From a virus: a DNA stretch of 46,161 bases. The notes beneath the pieces were generated by a model that saw nothing but the letters and a program-made list of their open reading frames with translations, was not told the origin of the DNA and did not search any database. Of this stretch, positions 8,625-17,891 are shown one piece after another. The stretch is taken from positions 1-46,161 of IMG/VR virus record IMGVR_UViG_3300009428_000014; one strand, 5' to 3'. Both the position numbers and the translations under genes were made by a program. The first letter of the stretch is position 1; each line of letters begins with the position of its first letter.

Positions 8625-9320
8625 TTAAGTTTGGCTGGTTGCAGTAAAAAAACTCATTCTAAATGGAACCCATATAGCTTGAAACTCATCGATGTTTGCA
8701 GGAGTAAGCAATAATGTTTCTCCGCTGTCAAAGTTAAAGTTAATCGGTGTTCCACTTCGTACCAATGCCTCTACACTTGATAGCCCCCACATATCTTCTT
8801 TCGTTGCTGAACACTTCACACCATTAAACTCAATTCCCTCTAGCTTTTTGATTGTATCAATCTCAGCTTTAGGCTTTGGCTCAGTATCATGTACTCTGTT
8901 AATGATAAATAAATCATCATCAATAGTATCAACAAAAGTAGCTAACGGGTTTTCTATGTTGCTAATGGGGGCAATGATCACCTGGTAATACTTTCTGTAG
9001 CTTTCGATATCGATAACAGGACGAGTAGGTTTAGTTGATGGCTGGTATTCTTCATTGCCTTCATTATTGAGCTGCTCTTGTTCCCATAAGGCAAGTTCAT
9101 CAACCCAAGATAAATAACCATCATGGTTAACAGCGAAATAGTCCCACTCAATAGCCTTGAGTAAAGCAGCATCGATTACAGCTCGTGAATGGCGTAAGCT
9201 TATCGACTGCATTACATCATCAAATAAAACCTTGTCACACTCGATTAATGAAACCGAATTTTCAACCAATTCATAAAATTCACGAATTTCAACGGGTACA
9301 TCTTCTAGTGATTGATACAT
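8625..9320 (-). CDS. Putative tail-fibre assembly/accessory protein (DUF4376-like C-terminus)
   Basis: 231 residues. The C-terminal 70 residues (GIEFNGVKCSATKEDMWGLS, then a region ending in ANIDEFQAIW) resemble the DUF4376-type domain that follows many phage fibre genes. The first 150 residues are acidic and unrecognised. It follows the large fibre gene by 33 bp, across a small hairpin, and no good Shine-Dalgarno is visible before its ATG. A chaperone or fibre-tip role is inferred from domain and position. Confidence 0.65.
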   Translation of the reverse strand: MYQSLEDVPVEIREFYELVENSVSLIECDKVLFDDVMQSISLRHSRAVIDAALLKAIEWDYFAVNHDGYLSWVDELALWEQEQLNNEGNEEYQPSTKPTRPVIDIESYRKYYQVIIAPISNIENPLATFVDTIDDDLFIINRVHDTEPKPKAEIDTIKKLEGIEFNGVKCSATKEDMWGLSSVEALVRSGTPINFNFDSGETLLLTPANIDEFQAIWVPFRMSFFTATSQT

Positions 9321-9329
9321 AAAGTTAAA

Positions 9330-9345
9330 AGGGGATCGCTCCCCT
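9330..9345 (-). terminator. Possible short terminator or attenuator after the fibre gene
   Basis: A 6-bp stem (AGGGGA / TCCCCT) with a TCGC loop and a short following U run lies between the fibre gene and its accessory gene. It could lower expression of the downstream gene relative to the fibre. Confidence 0.5.
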
Positions 9346-9353
9346 AATCTCCA

Positions 9354-11927
9354 TTAGATAGTGTTTTTAATCCAGCCGATTGGCTCTTTAAGTTTGTGAG
9401 TTACGACTTTGACAGTATTGCCGTTCAGGTCGGTTAATACATTCTCGTTATCTACAATGTGGATTCTAGAATCATCACCCCAATCAGTGCCATCGTGTTT
9501 AAGCTCAGTAGCAACGTATTGCTTAAATGCCTGTTGATTAATACTGACATTGTAGTCTAAAGCCTTACATCCACTAGCCCCAGCAACCCCTAAAATACCT
9601 ATCTGGCTATGTGTAGGTGAATTTATTCCAGCACGATTAAGCTTTCCATCTCCACCTGTAGCACCGTATGTTGACAATGGTATTGTGGTATTTGTAGGTG
9701 ACAGGTTAGTTTTATTAATAACACCTAGTAAACCCTCAGAAAAAATCGACCCATACTCACCGTCGTAATAACTGCATAGTAGCACTCCACCTATCCCCAC
9801 ATAGCCACCATACACAGCAGCATTAACTGTTGGCTCAGTTTGCTTTGCAAATGCTTGGTATTGATAAAGTCTTATTCCATTAGTTGGGTTTGCGGTTGTA
9901 TAGGTGTTTAAGGTCTGACTAACAGGAACACTATTGGTGACCCCCCATGAAGCACCATTGCTTTCAGTATTAACTATTGTAATAGTTGATAGTAAACATT
10001 TCCTTACAAGGTTATAACCCTTGCTTGTGCCATCAGGAATTTGTGGAATCCAACTTCCTTCCCACCCATCCTTCAAAGCATTAGTGAGTAGGATATTAGC
10101 AGGGTCACCAATAACATCAGTTTGTAAGAATGAGCCGCCTTCAGAAACGTCCACATCCTCAACTTTAGCTAGATACCAAGGGTTTGTGGTGTCATTGCCA
10201 AAAAGGCCGGAGGTATGAACCGCTTGACCCCTTCTTGAACTTAAAGTAGATACTCTCACATACCCATTAGCAGCTGAAATAACCCCGTATAGGGTTTTGC
10301 CAGTTGCAGGTTGCCACATTATAATAGGAGAATACGCAGTAAGCCCATTTTCATACATATCTAGGCCTCCATCAGCACCTCCAGCTGAGTAAGTCATAAG
10401 TGCATTACCAGCATTTTCAGCGGCATAGTAAGCTTTATATGCATTACTAAAAAACGTTGTTTTAACCGGCTTTTCAAATCCCCGATAAGTGCCGTTCTTA
10501 ACTTTCAAATCTGCTTCAGCAAACTTTTCTAGTGTTGTGTGATTAGCTGAATAACGCATATCACGACAAACACCGCCTTGTCCTGAATCGTAGATAGCAT
10601 CGTAGAAACGACCATCAGGTCTTCCTGATACATTGGCTGAAATATCCCCTCGATAAGCAAAACCTGCTAACCCTGCATTTGGATAACTTCCAACAATAAA
10701 TAGCTGGCTAGTGCTGGTAACTTCTTTGCGTCCTAAGTCATACCAGTAACCAAAGTTAGTCTCTTGTGTAGCAGAGAATAACCTAGCTGTACCGCTAGGA
10801 TTAAAGCTAGGATGATAAGCCCCTTGATTAAGCCGGTTAACTGTTCCGCACACTAGGAAATAGCATTCTCCATTAATTGCCACGCTGCTAGCGCTATTGA
10901 TGGTGCCGAATATGCCACTTCCGAAATAGTCAGCATCCCTACGCATTAACCCAGAAGATGTAGCGTTGCCATAAAGCGATACAGATTCGTTTTTCCCTTG
11001 CAGTATCAATGAATTATTTGGCCATGAAAAATGTATATTCGAAGCTGCACCGCCAGCCTCAATACCAGACCAATCACCATTTCCAGCACCAGCAAACGAA
11101 CGACCACGAACACGCCATTGAACTAATCGACCATCATCTAAGAAATAAAGATTATTCTTATGGTTAGCTAATACCTTTCTTTTTTGCGCGTCAGTAAGCG
11201 TAAAGTAATTAACGCCTTTACCCTTGCTTCCGGTGTCACCAGCAAACCAAGCGTAGTAAGTAATAGGGCGATTACTTGCGCTAGTAGTTATACCATCCAT
11301 GGTTGTTGCTAAAGATTGGATTAGGCCGTTAGGATAAACGTAGGGGTTAGTTGCACTTACTTCTTCAAGAAATGATTCAAAACCCCACATATCAACACGG
11401 TCAGTAACCACTTCCGCATTTACATCAACAGCTGCAGCATTAAAAGCGGCGGTAGTTGTGGCATAGACAACATTGGCACCGGTAGATTTATTGTAAGTGG
11501 TTTTGCCATCTGGTGCAGAATGGAGCTTAATATCAAGATAACTAAAAGCACTGCTATTAGCTTTAATATCAAAAATAACCCCTGCAATATTTATTTCAGG
11601 ATAATCAGTTTTAGATAACCCTCCTGCATTTTGTATATCCGGCCTTCCCAACCTCATATGATTAACCAAAACAGGGTTTATATATAAACCTTGGTTTACA
11701 GCTACATCACCAGAACCTTGACCATGCTTACCAAAATGAACAAAACCACTAGCCGCATACCTTTCATTGTTTTGAGCTCGAATAGCTTCAAACTGAGCTT
11801 GCGACATAGATGAAGCTAACACCTCTGCAGTAATGAAGTTTTTATTTACCTTTTCAAATGCTGAACGTGCAGTGTCGCCACCAGTACCAGTTGGCTGATT
11901 GCCAAGATTAATTGTTTCGAATGGCAT
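9354..11927 (-). CDS. Large tail fibre / receptor-binding protein
   Basis: 857 residues. The N-terminus (MPFETINLGNQPTGTGGDTA) is a virion-attachment type start seen in marine phage tail proteins. The remainder is rich in glycine, serine, asparagine and aromatic residues with repeated beta-strand-like segments, as expected for a fibre or spike. No catalytic motif or autoprotease domain is evident. It is inserted between M and L, with an accessory gene and terminators downstream. Two receptor-binding candidates, this one and J, are therefore present. Confidence 0.78.
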   Translation of the reverse strand: MPFETINLGNQPTGTGGDTARSAFEKVNKNFITAEVLASSMSQAQFEAIRAQNNERYAASGFVHFGKHGQGSGDVAVNQGLYINPVLVNHMRLGRPDIQNAGGLSKTDYPEINIAGVIFDIKANSSAFSYLDIKLHSAPDGKTTYNKSTGANVVYATTTAAFNAAAVDVNAEVVTDRVDMWGFESFLEEVSATNPYVYPNGLIQSLATTMDGITTSASNRPITYYAWFAGDTGSKGKGVNYFTLTDAQKRKVLANHKNNLYFLDDGRLVQWRVRGRSFAGAGNGDWSGIEAGGAASNIHFSWPNNSLILQGKNESVSLYGNATSSGLMRRDADYFGSGIFGTINSASSVAINGECYFLVCGTVNRLNQGAYHPSFNPSGTARLFSATQETNFGYWYDLGRKEVTSTSQLFIVGSYPNAGLAGFAYRGDISANVSGRPDGRFYDAIYDSGQGGVCRDMRYSANHTTLEKFAEADLKVKNGTYRGFEKPVKTTFFSNAYKAYYAAENAGNALMTYSAGGADGGLDMYENGLTAYSPIIMWQPATGKTLYGVISAANGYVRVSTLSSRRGQAVHTSGLFGNDTTNPWYLAKVEDVDVSEGGSFLQTDVIGDPANILLTNALKDGWEGSWIPQIPDGTSKGYNLVRKCLLSTITIVNTESNGASWGVTNSVPVSQTLNTYTTANPTNGIRLYQYQAFAKQTEPTVNAAVYGGYVGIGGVLLCSYYDGEYGSIFSEGLLGVINKTNLSPTNTTIPLSTYGATGGDGKLNRAGINSPTHSQIGILGVAGASGCKALDYNVSINQQAFKQYVATELKHDGTDWGDDSRIHIVDNENVLTDLNGNTVKVVTHKLKEPIGWIKNTI

Positions 11928-11950
11928 GAGTAATTCCAGTAGCAGAATGA

Positions 11951-12289
11951 TTAAGGATGAAATGCTTGTTCAAAGGTGGCGGTAATACGGTACATACCGC
12001 CACCAAGAGGTGTATTGGTTATCTGTATTGCTTTGAATAAAGATGCTGTACCTAAAGGGGGCAGCCATTGAAATGATTTTGAACCGTGATGATTATCTAA
12101 AAATTCCACTATGGCCTCAGATTCAGATTTGTTTTTTGTAAATGACAATGGCCAGCTTTGAATTTTATTATTGATACCATCCCCGACATTCTGAGTATAG
12201 CCATCACCAAACTGCACCATTCTGGTTCGATATTTGACTTCGCCAGTGGCACCGTTGTCTGGTGTCCATGTAAACACTTGTGCTGCCAT
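11951..12289 (-). CDS. M: Minor tail protein M
   Basis: 112 residues matching the gpM family: FTWTPDNGATGEVKYRTRMV near the start, QFGDGYTQNVGDGIN in the middle and RITATFEQAF at the end. In lambda, gpM acts late in tail-tip initiation. It starts where the tape measure stops, which is the usual H-M order. Confidence 0.92.
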   Translation of the reverse strand: MAAQVFTWTPDNGATGEVKYRTRMVQFGDGYTQNVGDGINNKIQSWPLSFTKNKSESEAIVEFLDNHHGSKSFQWLPPLGTASLFKAIQITNTPLGGGMYRITATFEQAFHP

Positions 12290-15066
12290 TAGCGGTATCC
12301 TCCAGCCATACTTCGACCAATTTGTCCGTTGGGACGTAAGTCTTTTGCCAGCAACTCTCGATATTTTTGCTCAACAAATTTACCGATTTCTGAGCCAAAC
12401 TGATTTAACGCTGGCGTATCTGAAGTGGTCGTCGCATTACCGCTTTTTTCAATATTAATTTGAACAATTACACCACTGGAACCAGTCATTGCAGCAGGAA
12501 TGCCCTTAAAAGTTGAACCGCCTACAACGCCACCTTCAGCATAACCAGTGTGGCCTTTTCGCATTGCTTCTACTGTCGCAACACCACCAGCGAGGGCAAC
12601 ATCACGCTGAGACCAAACAACTTCACCTTTATGTACTATCCCTGCAGGTTGATACTTGCCACCCGCGCCAGTATAACCACCAGAAGAGAAGCCTGTGGCT
12701 TTTCCGTCTACAACCCCGCCGTCAGCATAACCTCCGAACAGGCTACCGACTAAACCCGCAACAGCTTTTTGTATCGCTATTTTTGCGATATCCGCCAATA
12801 TTGATTTAGCCAGCCCGGCAAAATCTGCTTTACCAGTAGTCACAAAATCGGTAAGCGCGTCTGTCATTCCGCCAAATGCACCATCCATTAATGTTTTAGT
12901 TTGTCCAGCCATGTCGGCTGCTGCATCAATGTAGTTTTGCATTGATGAACGGGCGCCATTAGTCCAGTCGGCCTGTTTGGCATCGAGTGCTGAATAGTAT
13001 TCATCTTGGACAGCCAATCGCGCCGAAAGGTTATTTTCCAGCATAGCCAGCTGTTGCTGATATTCTTCGTCGGTAGTTCTGCCAGCGATGTTATCTGATA
13101 ACGCCTTACCTTGAGCTCGTTCAACATCATGCTCAATCCCTTGGCGATCACCTAGACGCTGCTGTGCTTTGTCGCCAAGACCAAAGGTGGCGAGTTTATC
13201 AGCGTTGCGCTGTTGTTCTGCGGCGAGGTTAGCCGTGAGATTGGCACTGTAGCTTTGCAGGCGGATTGATTCATTGCGCTTTTGAATTTCGTCATCGAGA
13301 GCAACGTTTTTTTCGAGTTGGGCACGGATTACTGATTGTTCTGCCAACAAACTTTTCTGTTGGGCGGTTAGCACATCTTTATTTTTAATATCTGCAACTT
13401 GCTGTTCAAATTTAACTAATTCTTTTTGCGACTGAGTGAGTTTGATATTTGACTCTAGCTGACCTTGCAAGCCTGCTTGAGTTTCGCGTAAACGCATGAG
13501 GTACGTGGTAGCAGCATCGTCCGCAAAGGCTTTGGTCGTTTTAGCGGTGTCTTTAAACTTTTCTTCTATCGATGCCAGGTCACGTTTGATTTTTTCAGGA
13601 TCAAGCAAGGCGCTATTAGCATCACCTTTTCGCACCTTTTCGATATTGTCGTTATATTCTTTTATTGCTTTAGTGCGCTTTTGCTCATTAGTGAGGGTTT
13701 CATTGGTGACTTTAGCAATCGCACGTTGAGCCTCAATGGACTCCTTAGTTAACTTGGCTCGTTCAGCTTGGCTTGCGGCTATTTTTTCAGCTGATTGTAT
13801 TTGCTTAACTAGCTCATTACCTTCTGCTTGCAATTTTGCAAGTAGGTTTTCGCGGCGAGTGGCTTCACCGCGGGATCCTTTACCAAGTGATATAAGCTCA
13901 TTTATTTCTTTAGAATTTGCAGCTAGCTTTTCCTTAAGCGTATCCATTCTGCCAACATTAAGAATCTGATCCCAAGATATAGACGCTCCAGTTTTAAGAG
14001 CTTTCCACGCTTTTTCAATGCTTCCTAAATTACTGGTGATTTCTGTTGTTCTGTCATTGATTGCATCACTGTATGTCTTAAATGCCAGGTCCGCTGCTTC
14101 TGTTGATTTACCTGATTCTTTAAGCGATACGATCTGTTCATAAACCGCGGCAGTTAGGAAGTTATATTTTTTATTAAGTTCTTCGACAGCCTTTACTGGA
14201 TCATCGGCTAATTTGGCAAACTCAGCGACAGTATCAGCAACGGCCTTTCCCGTTACATTCTCCATTTGCACGGCAGCTAAACCGACCAACTCTATTTGAT
14301 TGGCTGTAAATTTACCGGAGCTAGCCACTTCCGCTAATGCAGCAGCAGCTTGTCGCTGACTACCGCTAATACCATCGATACGTTTGGCGGCATCCATTAG
14401 TTGATCGGAGGTTGTGCCAGCTGAATTACCAGTAAGAATAAGCGCATTACGAAGTCGATCAGCTTCGATACTTCCTTGATAATAAGCAAGGGTTAATACC
14501 GCTACTGCAGCTGCACCAATAGTGAATGGGTTTACCATGCCGGCAACGTAACTTCCCATGGCTTTGGCGGCTGGACCTATCCCGCCAAACATATCTTTTA
14601 ACTGGCCACCTTGTTGCAAAAATACTGTTAATGGATTTTGTCCACCTTGAAGCGATACGGCAATGTCGGTAAATTGTGCTGGTAAGCCACGCGTTGCAAA
14701 TGCCATTTGCTTGGCAGATAGGCCTGCTTTATTGAACTGGATATCTGTTTTATTAAGCTGAGCACCTGTTCTACCTAGCTCACTCCGCATTTGTGAAAGT
14801 CGTTTTGAATATTGATCATATTCACTTCCGGCTAATGTTCCTGCTTCTCGATGTTTTTGAAGCTGTCGCTCCATTTTATCTAGCTTGGCGTATTCTGCGA
14901 CAAGTGGATCTATCTGCCCCATTAATCGGACTAAATCATTTTTCTGCTTTGCCGCTGCTCTAGAAACTTTATCTAGTGACCGCTCAGCTTTATCCATTCC
15001 AGCATTGAAGCTGCCTGTTTCAGCGATCATATTTAGCGTTAGCGTACTTAACGACCGATTAGACAT
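12289..15066 (-). CDS. H: Tail tape measure protein
   Basis: 925 residues. The length, long coiled-coil regions, an N-terminal lambda-H-like segment (LNMIAETGSFNAGMDKAERS) and central hydrophobic stretches (about residues 165-200) identify the tape measure, which sets tail length and passes into the host envelope at DNA entry. The C-terminal part contains a glycine-rich portion (GLVGSLFGGYADGGV) typical of lambdoid tape measures. It lies between the G/T chaperones and M. Confidence 0.95.
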   Translation of the reverse strand: MSNRSLSTLTLNMIAETGSFNAGMDKAERSLDKVSRAAAKQKNDLVRLMGQIDPLVAEYAKLDKMERQLQKHREAGTLAGSEYDQYSKRLSQMRSELGRTGAQLNKTDIQFNKAGLSAKQMAFATRGLPAQFTDIAVSLQGGQNPLTVFLQQGGQLKDMFGGIGPAAKAMGSYVAGMVNPFTIGAAAVAVLTLAYYQGSIEADRLRNALILTGNSAGTTSDQLMDAAKRIDGISGSQRQAAAALAEVASSGKFTANQIELVGLAAVQMENVTGKAVADTVAEFAKLADDPVKAVEELNKKYNFLTAAVYEQIVSLKESGKSTEAADLAFKTYSDAINDRTTEITSNLGSIEKAWKALKTGASISWDQILNVGRMDTLKEKLAANSKEINELISLGKGSRGEATRRENLLAKLQAEGNELVKQIQSAEKIAASQAERAKLTKESIEAQRAIAKVTNETLTNEQKRTKAIKEYNDNIEKVRKGDANSALLDPEKIKRDLASIEEKFKDTAKTTKAFADDAATTYLMRLRETQAGLQGQLESNIKLTQSQKELVKFEQQVADIKNKDVLTAQQKSLLAEQSVIRAQLEKNVALDDEIQKRNESIRLQSYSANLTANLAAEQQRNADKLATFGLGDKAQQRLGDRQGIEHDVERAQGKALSDNIAGRTTDEEYQQQLAMLENNLSARLAVQDEYYSALDAKQADWTNGARSSMQNYIDAAADMAGQTKTLMDGAFGGMTDALTDFVTTGKADFAGLAKSILADIAKIAIQKAVAGLVGSLFGGYADGGVVDGKATGFSSGGYTGAGGKYQPAGIVHKGEVVWSQRDVALAGGVATVEAMRKGHTGYAEGGVVGGSTFKGIPAAMTGSSGVIVQINIEKSGNATTTSDTPALNQFGSEIGKFVEQKYRELLAKDLRPNGQIGRSMAGGYR

Positions 15067-15104
15067 TAACTTGCTCCGAGATTGATATTAAGCCATCCGT
15101 GGCG

Positions 15105-15428
15105 TTATTTTTTGATTGCACTGGCTTGAAGCATGACGAGTACATCATCAATGCTGGCTTCTTGAGGTTGTTGGTCTTCTACTTGGCTGAATAGCATGAA
15201 CATAGATAGCTCGGCTTTACCGCCATATATGGTGTTCATGTGATGCATTTGAGCTGCCGAGATGCGTTCTTGGCGTAATTGAACACTTAAAGGACCATAC
15301 TTTTCGCGATACGCCATCCAGTAGACAACTTCTTTGTGGGTTAGGTTTTGCTTGGCATGTTCAACGGTTCTTCCACCAACGCCGGCGAGGACGAGCTCGT
15401 GCCAGAATTCGTCGTCGGCGGTAAGGAT
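15105..15428 (-). CDS. T: T domain of the GT tail assembly chaperone (made by -1 frameshift)
   Basis: This frame has no good start of its own. It stays open upstream to a slippery heptamer at 15428-15434 within G. Read after the shift it begins ILTADDEFWHELVLAGVG and continues through NLTHKEVVYWMAYREKYGPL, a well-known T-domain signature, for 107 residues. A GT fusion of about 225 residues would recruit tail tube protein to the tape measure, as lambda gpGT does. An internal ATG at 15317 would give only the last 70 residues and is unlikely to be the true start. Confidence 0.88.
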   Translation of the reverse strand: MLTADDEFWHELVLAGVGGRTVEHAKQNLTHKEVVYWMAYREKYGPLSVQLRQERISAAQMHHMNTIYGGKAELSMFMLFSQVEDQQPQEASIDDVLVMLQASAIKK

Positions 15429-15781
15429 TTTGGGTCAGGTTTGAGCCCTATCCCATTCACTTCATTTATGGCGCCAATCAATGCCATACCGAGCGAGTCA
15501 CAAATTGGTCCGTGAGCAGCATTACCCATAATGTCGTCAACACTAAATAATGGCGTGCCCTCTTCATCAACAATGCTTGAAACAATGCGTGAAGTAAGCG
15601 AATCAACACCAGTGTTGTAGTGATTAGCTTCTATATTTGCAGTAGAAAATGATTTTTTACGTACAAAAATAACGGCGCTGACAGTTTCGCCTTTATCGTT
15701 AAACCACGATATTTCTCGTTGTTCAGGATTAACAGGAGAAAATGAGCCAGATTGGATTAGGCTAGCAACACTTAATTTCAT
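15341..15781 (-). CDS. G: Tail assembly chaperone G
   Basis: 146 residues from the ATG at 15781, which has AAGGA upstream; longer starts lack one. The protein begins MKLSVASLIQSGSF and ends in a serine/proline-rich tail after the frameshift site. It is the zero-frame product of the G/GT pair: G coats the tape measure and most ribosomes terminate at 15341. It lies between the tail tube and tape measure genes, as in lambda. Confidence 0.87.
   Translation of the reverse strand: MKLSVASLIQSGSFSPVNPEQREISWFNDKGETVSAVIFVRKKSFSTANIEANHYNTGVDSLTSRIVSSIVDEEGTPLFSVDDIMGNAAHGPICDSLGMALIGAINEVNGIGLKPDPKSLPPTTNSGTSSSSPALVEEPLNMPSKT
15428..15434 (-). other. -1 programmed frameshift slippery site (CCCAAAA)
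   Basis: On the minus strand the G frame reads GAC CCA AAA TCC, containing the X-XXY-YYZ heptamer CCCAAAA. A -1 slip joins G codon 118 to the T frame. Lambda uses GGGAAAG at the same point. I saw no obvious strong downstream pseudoknot by eye. Confidence 0.85.
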
Positions 15782-15805
15782 AGTATTTCCTTGGTGTATA
15801 AAAAT

Positions 15806-15827
15806 GCCCAAAGGGTAACCAATGGGC
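15806..15827 (-). terminator. Likely terminator after the tail tube gene
   Basis: An interrupted stem (GCCCA / TGGGC with two inner pairs) is followed, reading leftward, by AUUUUUA. It lies between the tail tube gene and G and may limit expression of the downstream genes. Confidence 0.55.
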
Positions 15828-15841
15828 TATCTAGCATAAGC

Positions 15842-16306
15842 TTATGTTTTAGGTACCAAGATTGGGTCACCGGAAACTTGAATGCCTACCGTTGATTTAA
15901 CAACGTCGTTTTGTGTAAAGCCAAATGGGTAAGCAGTCATAAAGCCTTCGAACGTTATCCATGTTCTGGTTGGTGGTAATACAAAATCATCGGTTAAGAA
16001 TGTTGGCGGCGTACCGACTGCATCAGACCAACCAAGTGCCCATTTAAGTGTGGTACCCGCTGTTTTTAATTGGTGCAAACGTAAGTGGCTAGGGTTTTTT
16101 GGATCAACGTTAATACCAAACGTTGCCGCACCTGGCGATTTGAGGCCTGATACAAACTCACGCGCCAACGCTTCTAATGGGGTGGTTTCGATTGAATCAA
16201 CGGCACTATCAATACCGTCGATACTCGTGACGGCAGTAATGACTAAAACGGAATCATCTTCCGGATCGATTGCATAGAGCTGGGTGCCCTGTGTTTTCAT
16301 ACTCAT
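15842..16306 (-). CDS. V: Major tail tube protein (gpV-like)
   Basis: 154 residues from the ATG at 16306, with AGGAG eight bases upstream; an ATG two codons later is also possible. The sequence (TQLYAIDPEDDSVLVITAVT, LEALAREFVSGLKSPG, then WITFEGFMTAYPFGF) and the position before G identify the lambda-V-type tube subunit. It is shorter than lambda gpV (246 residues) and lacks the C-terminal Ig-like domain. Terminators on both sides of the gene suggest a separately tuned dose. Confidence 0.88.
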   Translation of the reverse strand: MSMKTQGTQLYAIDPEDDSVLVITAVTSIDGIDSAVDSIETTPLEALAREFVSGLKSPGAATFGINVDPKNPSHLRLHQLKTAGTTLKWALGWSDAVGTPPTFLTDDFVLPPTRTWITFEGFMTAYPFGFTQNDVVKSTVGIQVSGDPILVPKT

Positions 16307-16347
16307 GTGTTTTGCTCCTAACAATAAACCTTGAGGCAGATACAAAA

Positions 16348-16371
16348 AAGCCTCTGCGGTTGCAGAGGCTT
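16348..16371 (-). terminator. Intrinsic terminator upstream of the tail tube gene
   Basis: A 10-bp perfect stem (AAGCCTCTGC / GCAGAGGCTT) with a 4-nt loop is followed by UUUUUU reading leftward. It lies between the tail terminator-like gene and the tube gene, inside the late operon. Confidence 0.85.
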
Positions 16372-16395
16372 GGGGTAAATAAAGAGTTAATTTTA

Positions 16396-16764
16396 TTAAC
16401 GGCTAACTATCCAGTCCACATCAAAACTATGGCGATAATGGCCAGTTTGTTCGTCTCGACTATCACCGTTAAAGTTTGTCGTGTAAGCATCTAATTCAAT
16501 GGCTGTTCGTATTGCGTCACCCACATTTGATGCTGATGAACCTGACTCGGCATATACATCGACTTGCAAACTGAACGTGTCCGTATCTGGTCTTCCTGAT
16601 ACGTAGTTTTCAGGACTACCGCCAATGACTTGCCAAACCGCATAAGGTTTGACCACATTTTGTGGCGCTTGTCCAAATGGATACAGCCGAGTAGGATTTG
16701 TACCTAACAATTGCGTGACAGCTACACTTGCGGCGCAAACTGAAAATATGGGCACTAGACTCAT
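16396..16764 (-). CDS. Tail terminator/completion protein (DUF3168-like)
   Basis: 122 residues. The sequence (LYPFGQAPQNVVKPYAVWQV, then FSLQVDVYAESGSSASNVGD) matches the DUF3168 family, the usual equivalent of lambda gpU, which caps the tail tube. Its start overlaps the previous gene by 4 bp, and it is followed by a strong terminator. Confidence 0.82.
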   Translation of the reverse strand: MSLVPIFSVCAASVAVTQLLGTNPTRLYPFGQAPQNVVKPYAVWQVIGGSPENYVSGRPDTDTFSLQVDVYAESGSSASNVGDAIRTAIELDAYTTNFNGDSRDEQTGHYRHSFDVDWIVSR

Positions 16765-17225
16765 GACAATGCCTTATCAAGTTCTTTGTTGAACTCGTTG
16801 ATAAACTTATCTGTTACTTGGTTAACGTTGTTAGCTAGAGCGGGGCGCATAAATGGTTGAGCAGCAGCTCGTTCGGTACCGAGTTCAACTAAGTGCCAGT
16901 GCGGAGTATTACCTTTAGCACCTTGGTCAGTATTTGGAGTAGGAATACGGCCGCGATTAGTGGCGACACCAACACGATACATAATTACCCCTTTTTGACG
17001 ATAAAGTTTGCTGGCAAACTGCAAGGTGACGTTATCACGGATACGTCGACCCGTTTTGGGGTCATCAACTGCGAGTGCGTTTTGTTGAGCCGCTTTTTTT
17101 ACTATGCCAGCCGCTTTGCGTAATGCAGTGCGGGTGCCAGTATCATTAACGGTTTGGCTGACCTTATTCATTTTTGCTTTGACGTTTTTTACGCCAAGCA
17201 AACTAAACTCAAACGATGCTGACAT
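16761..17225 (-). CDS. HK97 gp10-like tail/neck protein
   Basis: 154 residues matching the HK97-gp10 family: LRKAAGIVKKAAQQNALAVD near the N-terminus and HWHLVELGTERAAAQPFMRP toward the end. Proteins of this family sit at the head-tail joint or tail completion point. Its position between the head closure protein and DUF3168 is the standard one. Confidence 0.88.
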   Translation of the reverse strand: MSASFEFSLLGVKNVKAKMNKVSQTVNDTGTRTALRKAAGIVKKAAQQNALAVDDPKTGRRIRDNVTLQFASKLYRQKGVIMYRVGVATNRGRIPTPNTDQGAKGNTPHWHLVELGTERAAAQPFMRPALANNVNQVTDKFINEFNKELDKALS

Positions 17226-17235
17226 ATTAATAACC

Positions 17236-17595
17236 TTAGTTCACACCATCTTTGCAACGAAGTCGCCACTCTTGACGCCCTGTTATATCGGTTTCAACTG
17301 AATGGATGTCATACACCCTGCCATCCCACAATATGCGGCACTGATAAAATAGGCTGATATCGACTGGAAACCAGCGGATGTTAATTCTTGCAGTTGTTTC
17401 GGATTGCTTGGCATCGGCAGCAATAAATTCACGACCAGCACCGGTTAACACTTCAGCTGGCACGTTATTGAGTGGCTTTAGGCCAAGATAAAGCGTTTGC
17501 CATCCTGCAATTTCTTCGCCTGTTTGCGGATCTTGTGTTTTTTCATTTTCAGGCTGCTGTATATGAATCCGATGGCGTAATCGATGAGATAACAT
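17236..17595 (-). CDS. Head closure (head-tail joining) protein
   Basis: 119 residues of the SPP1 gp16 / phage head-tail adaptor type: LRHRIHIQQPENEKTQDP at the N-terminus, then REFIAADAKQSETTARINIR and IHSVETDITGRQEWRLRCKD. It closes the connector after packaging. The start overlaps the upstream connector gene by one base. Confidence 0.87.
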   Translation of the reverse strand: MLSHRLRHRIHIQQPENEKTQDPQTGEEIAGWQTLYLGLKPLNNVPAEVLTGAGREFIAADAKQSETTARINIRWFPVDISLFYQCRILWDGRVYDIHSVETDITGRQEWRLRCKDGVN

Positions 17596-17891
17596 TAAAT
17601 ACCCCAGCCTATTCGATATGGCGTTAATTTTATTTCAGCAGCAAGACGTAATTTTGGCACATCATCTGGAGCAGCTTGATAGTTTGCTTGTAGCAATATC
17701 ATCACTCCCATTGTCACGCTGGGTGGCAGCTTGCCAGTTGCTTCAACAACCAAAATAGACAGGGATTCCCTTCCCAAGAATTGGCAGGCTTCATCTTCAG
17801 CGGCATCGAGCAAAAGTTGTAGCTTGTCATCATCTTCATCATGAATGACATCGAGGTACGGCTTTGCTTGGATTAATGTTATAAGGCCCAC
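17595..17891 (-). CDS. Head-tail connector (HK97 gp6-like adaptor)
   Basis: 98 residues. TLIQAKPYLDVIHDEDDDKL followed by LLLDAAEDEACQFLGRE is the helical pattern of the HK97 gp6 adaptor, which forms a ring below the portal. It lies upstream of the head closure gene as expected. Confidence 0.88.
   Translation of the reverse strand: MGLITLIQAKPYLDVIHDEDDDKLQLLLDAAEDEACQFLGRESLSILVVEATGKLPPSVTMGVMILLQANYQAAPDDVPKLRLAAEIKLTPYRIGWGI

Noticed and set aside
12234-12809. Plus-strand ORFs of 74, 98 and 67 codons opposite tape measure and M
   Set aside because: They lie wholly within strongly supported minus-strand tail genes and have no ribosome sites or recognisable motifs.
15105-15317. Stand-alone 70-residue gene T starting at 15317
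   Set aside because: The frame is open far upstream with clear T-domain sequence and a slippery site; the internal ATG would remove a conserved part.
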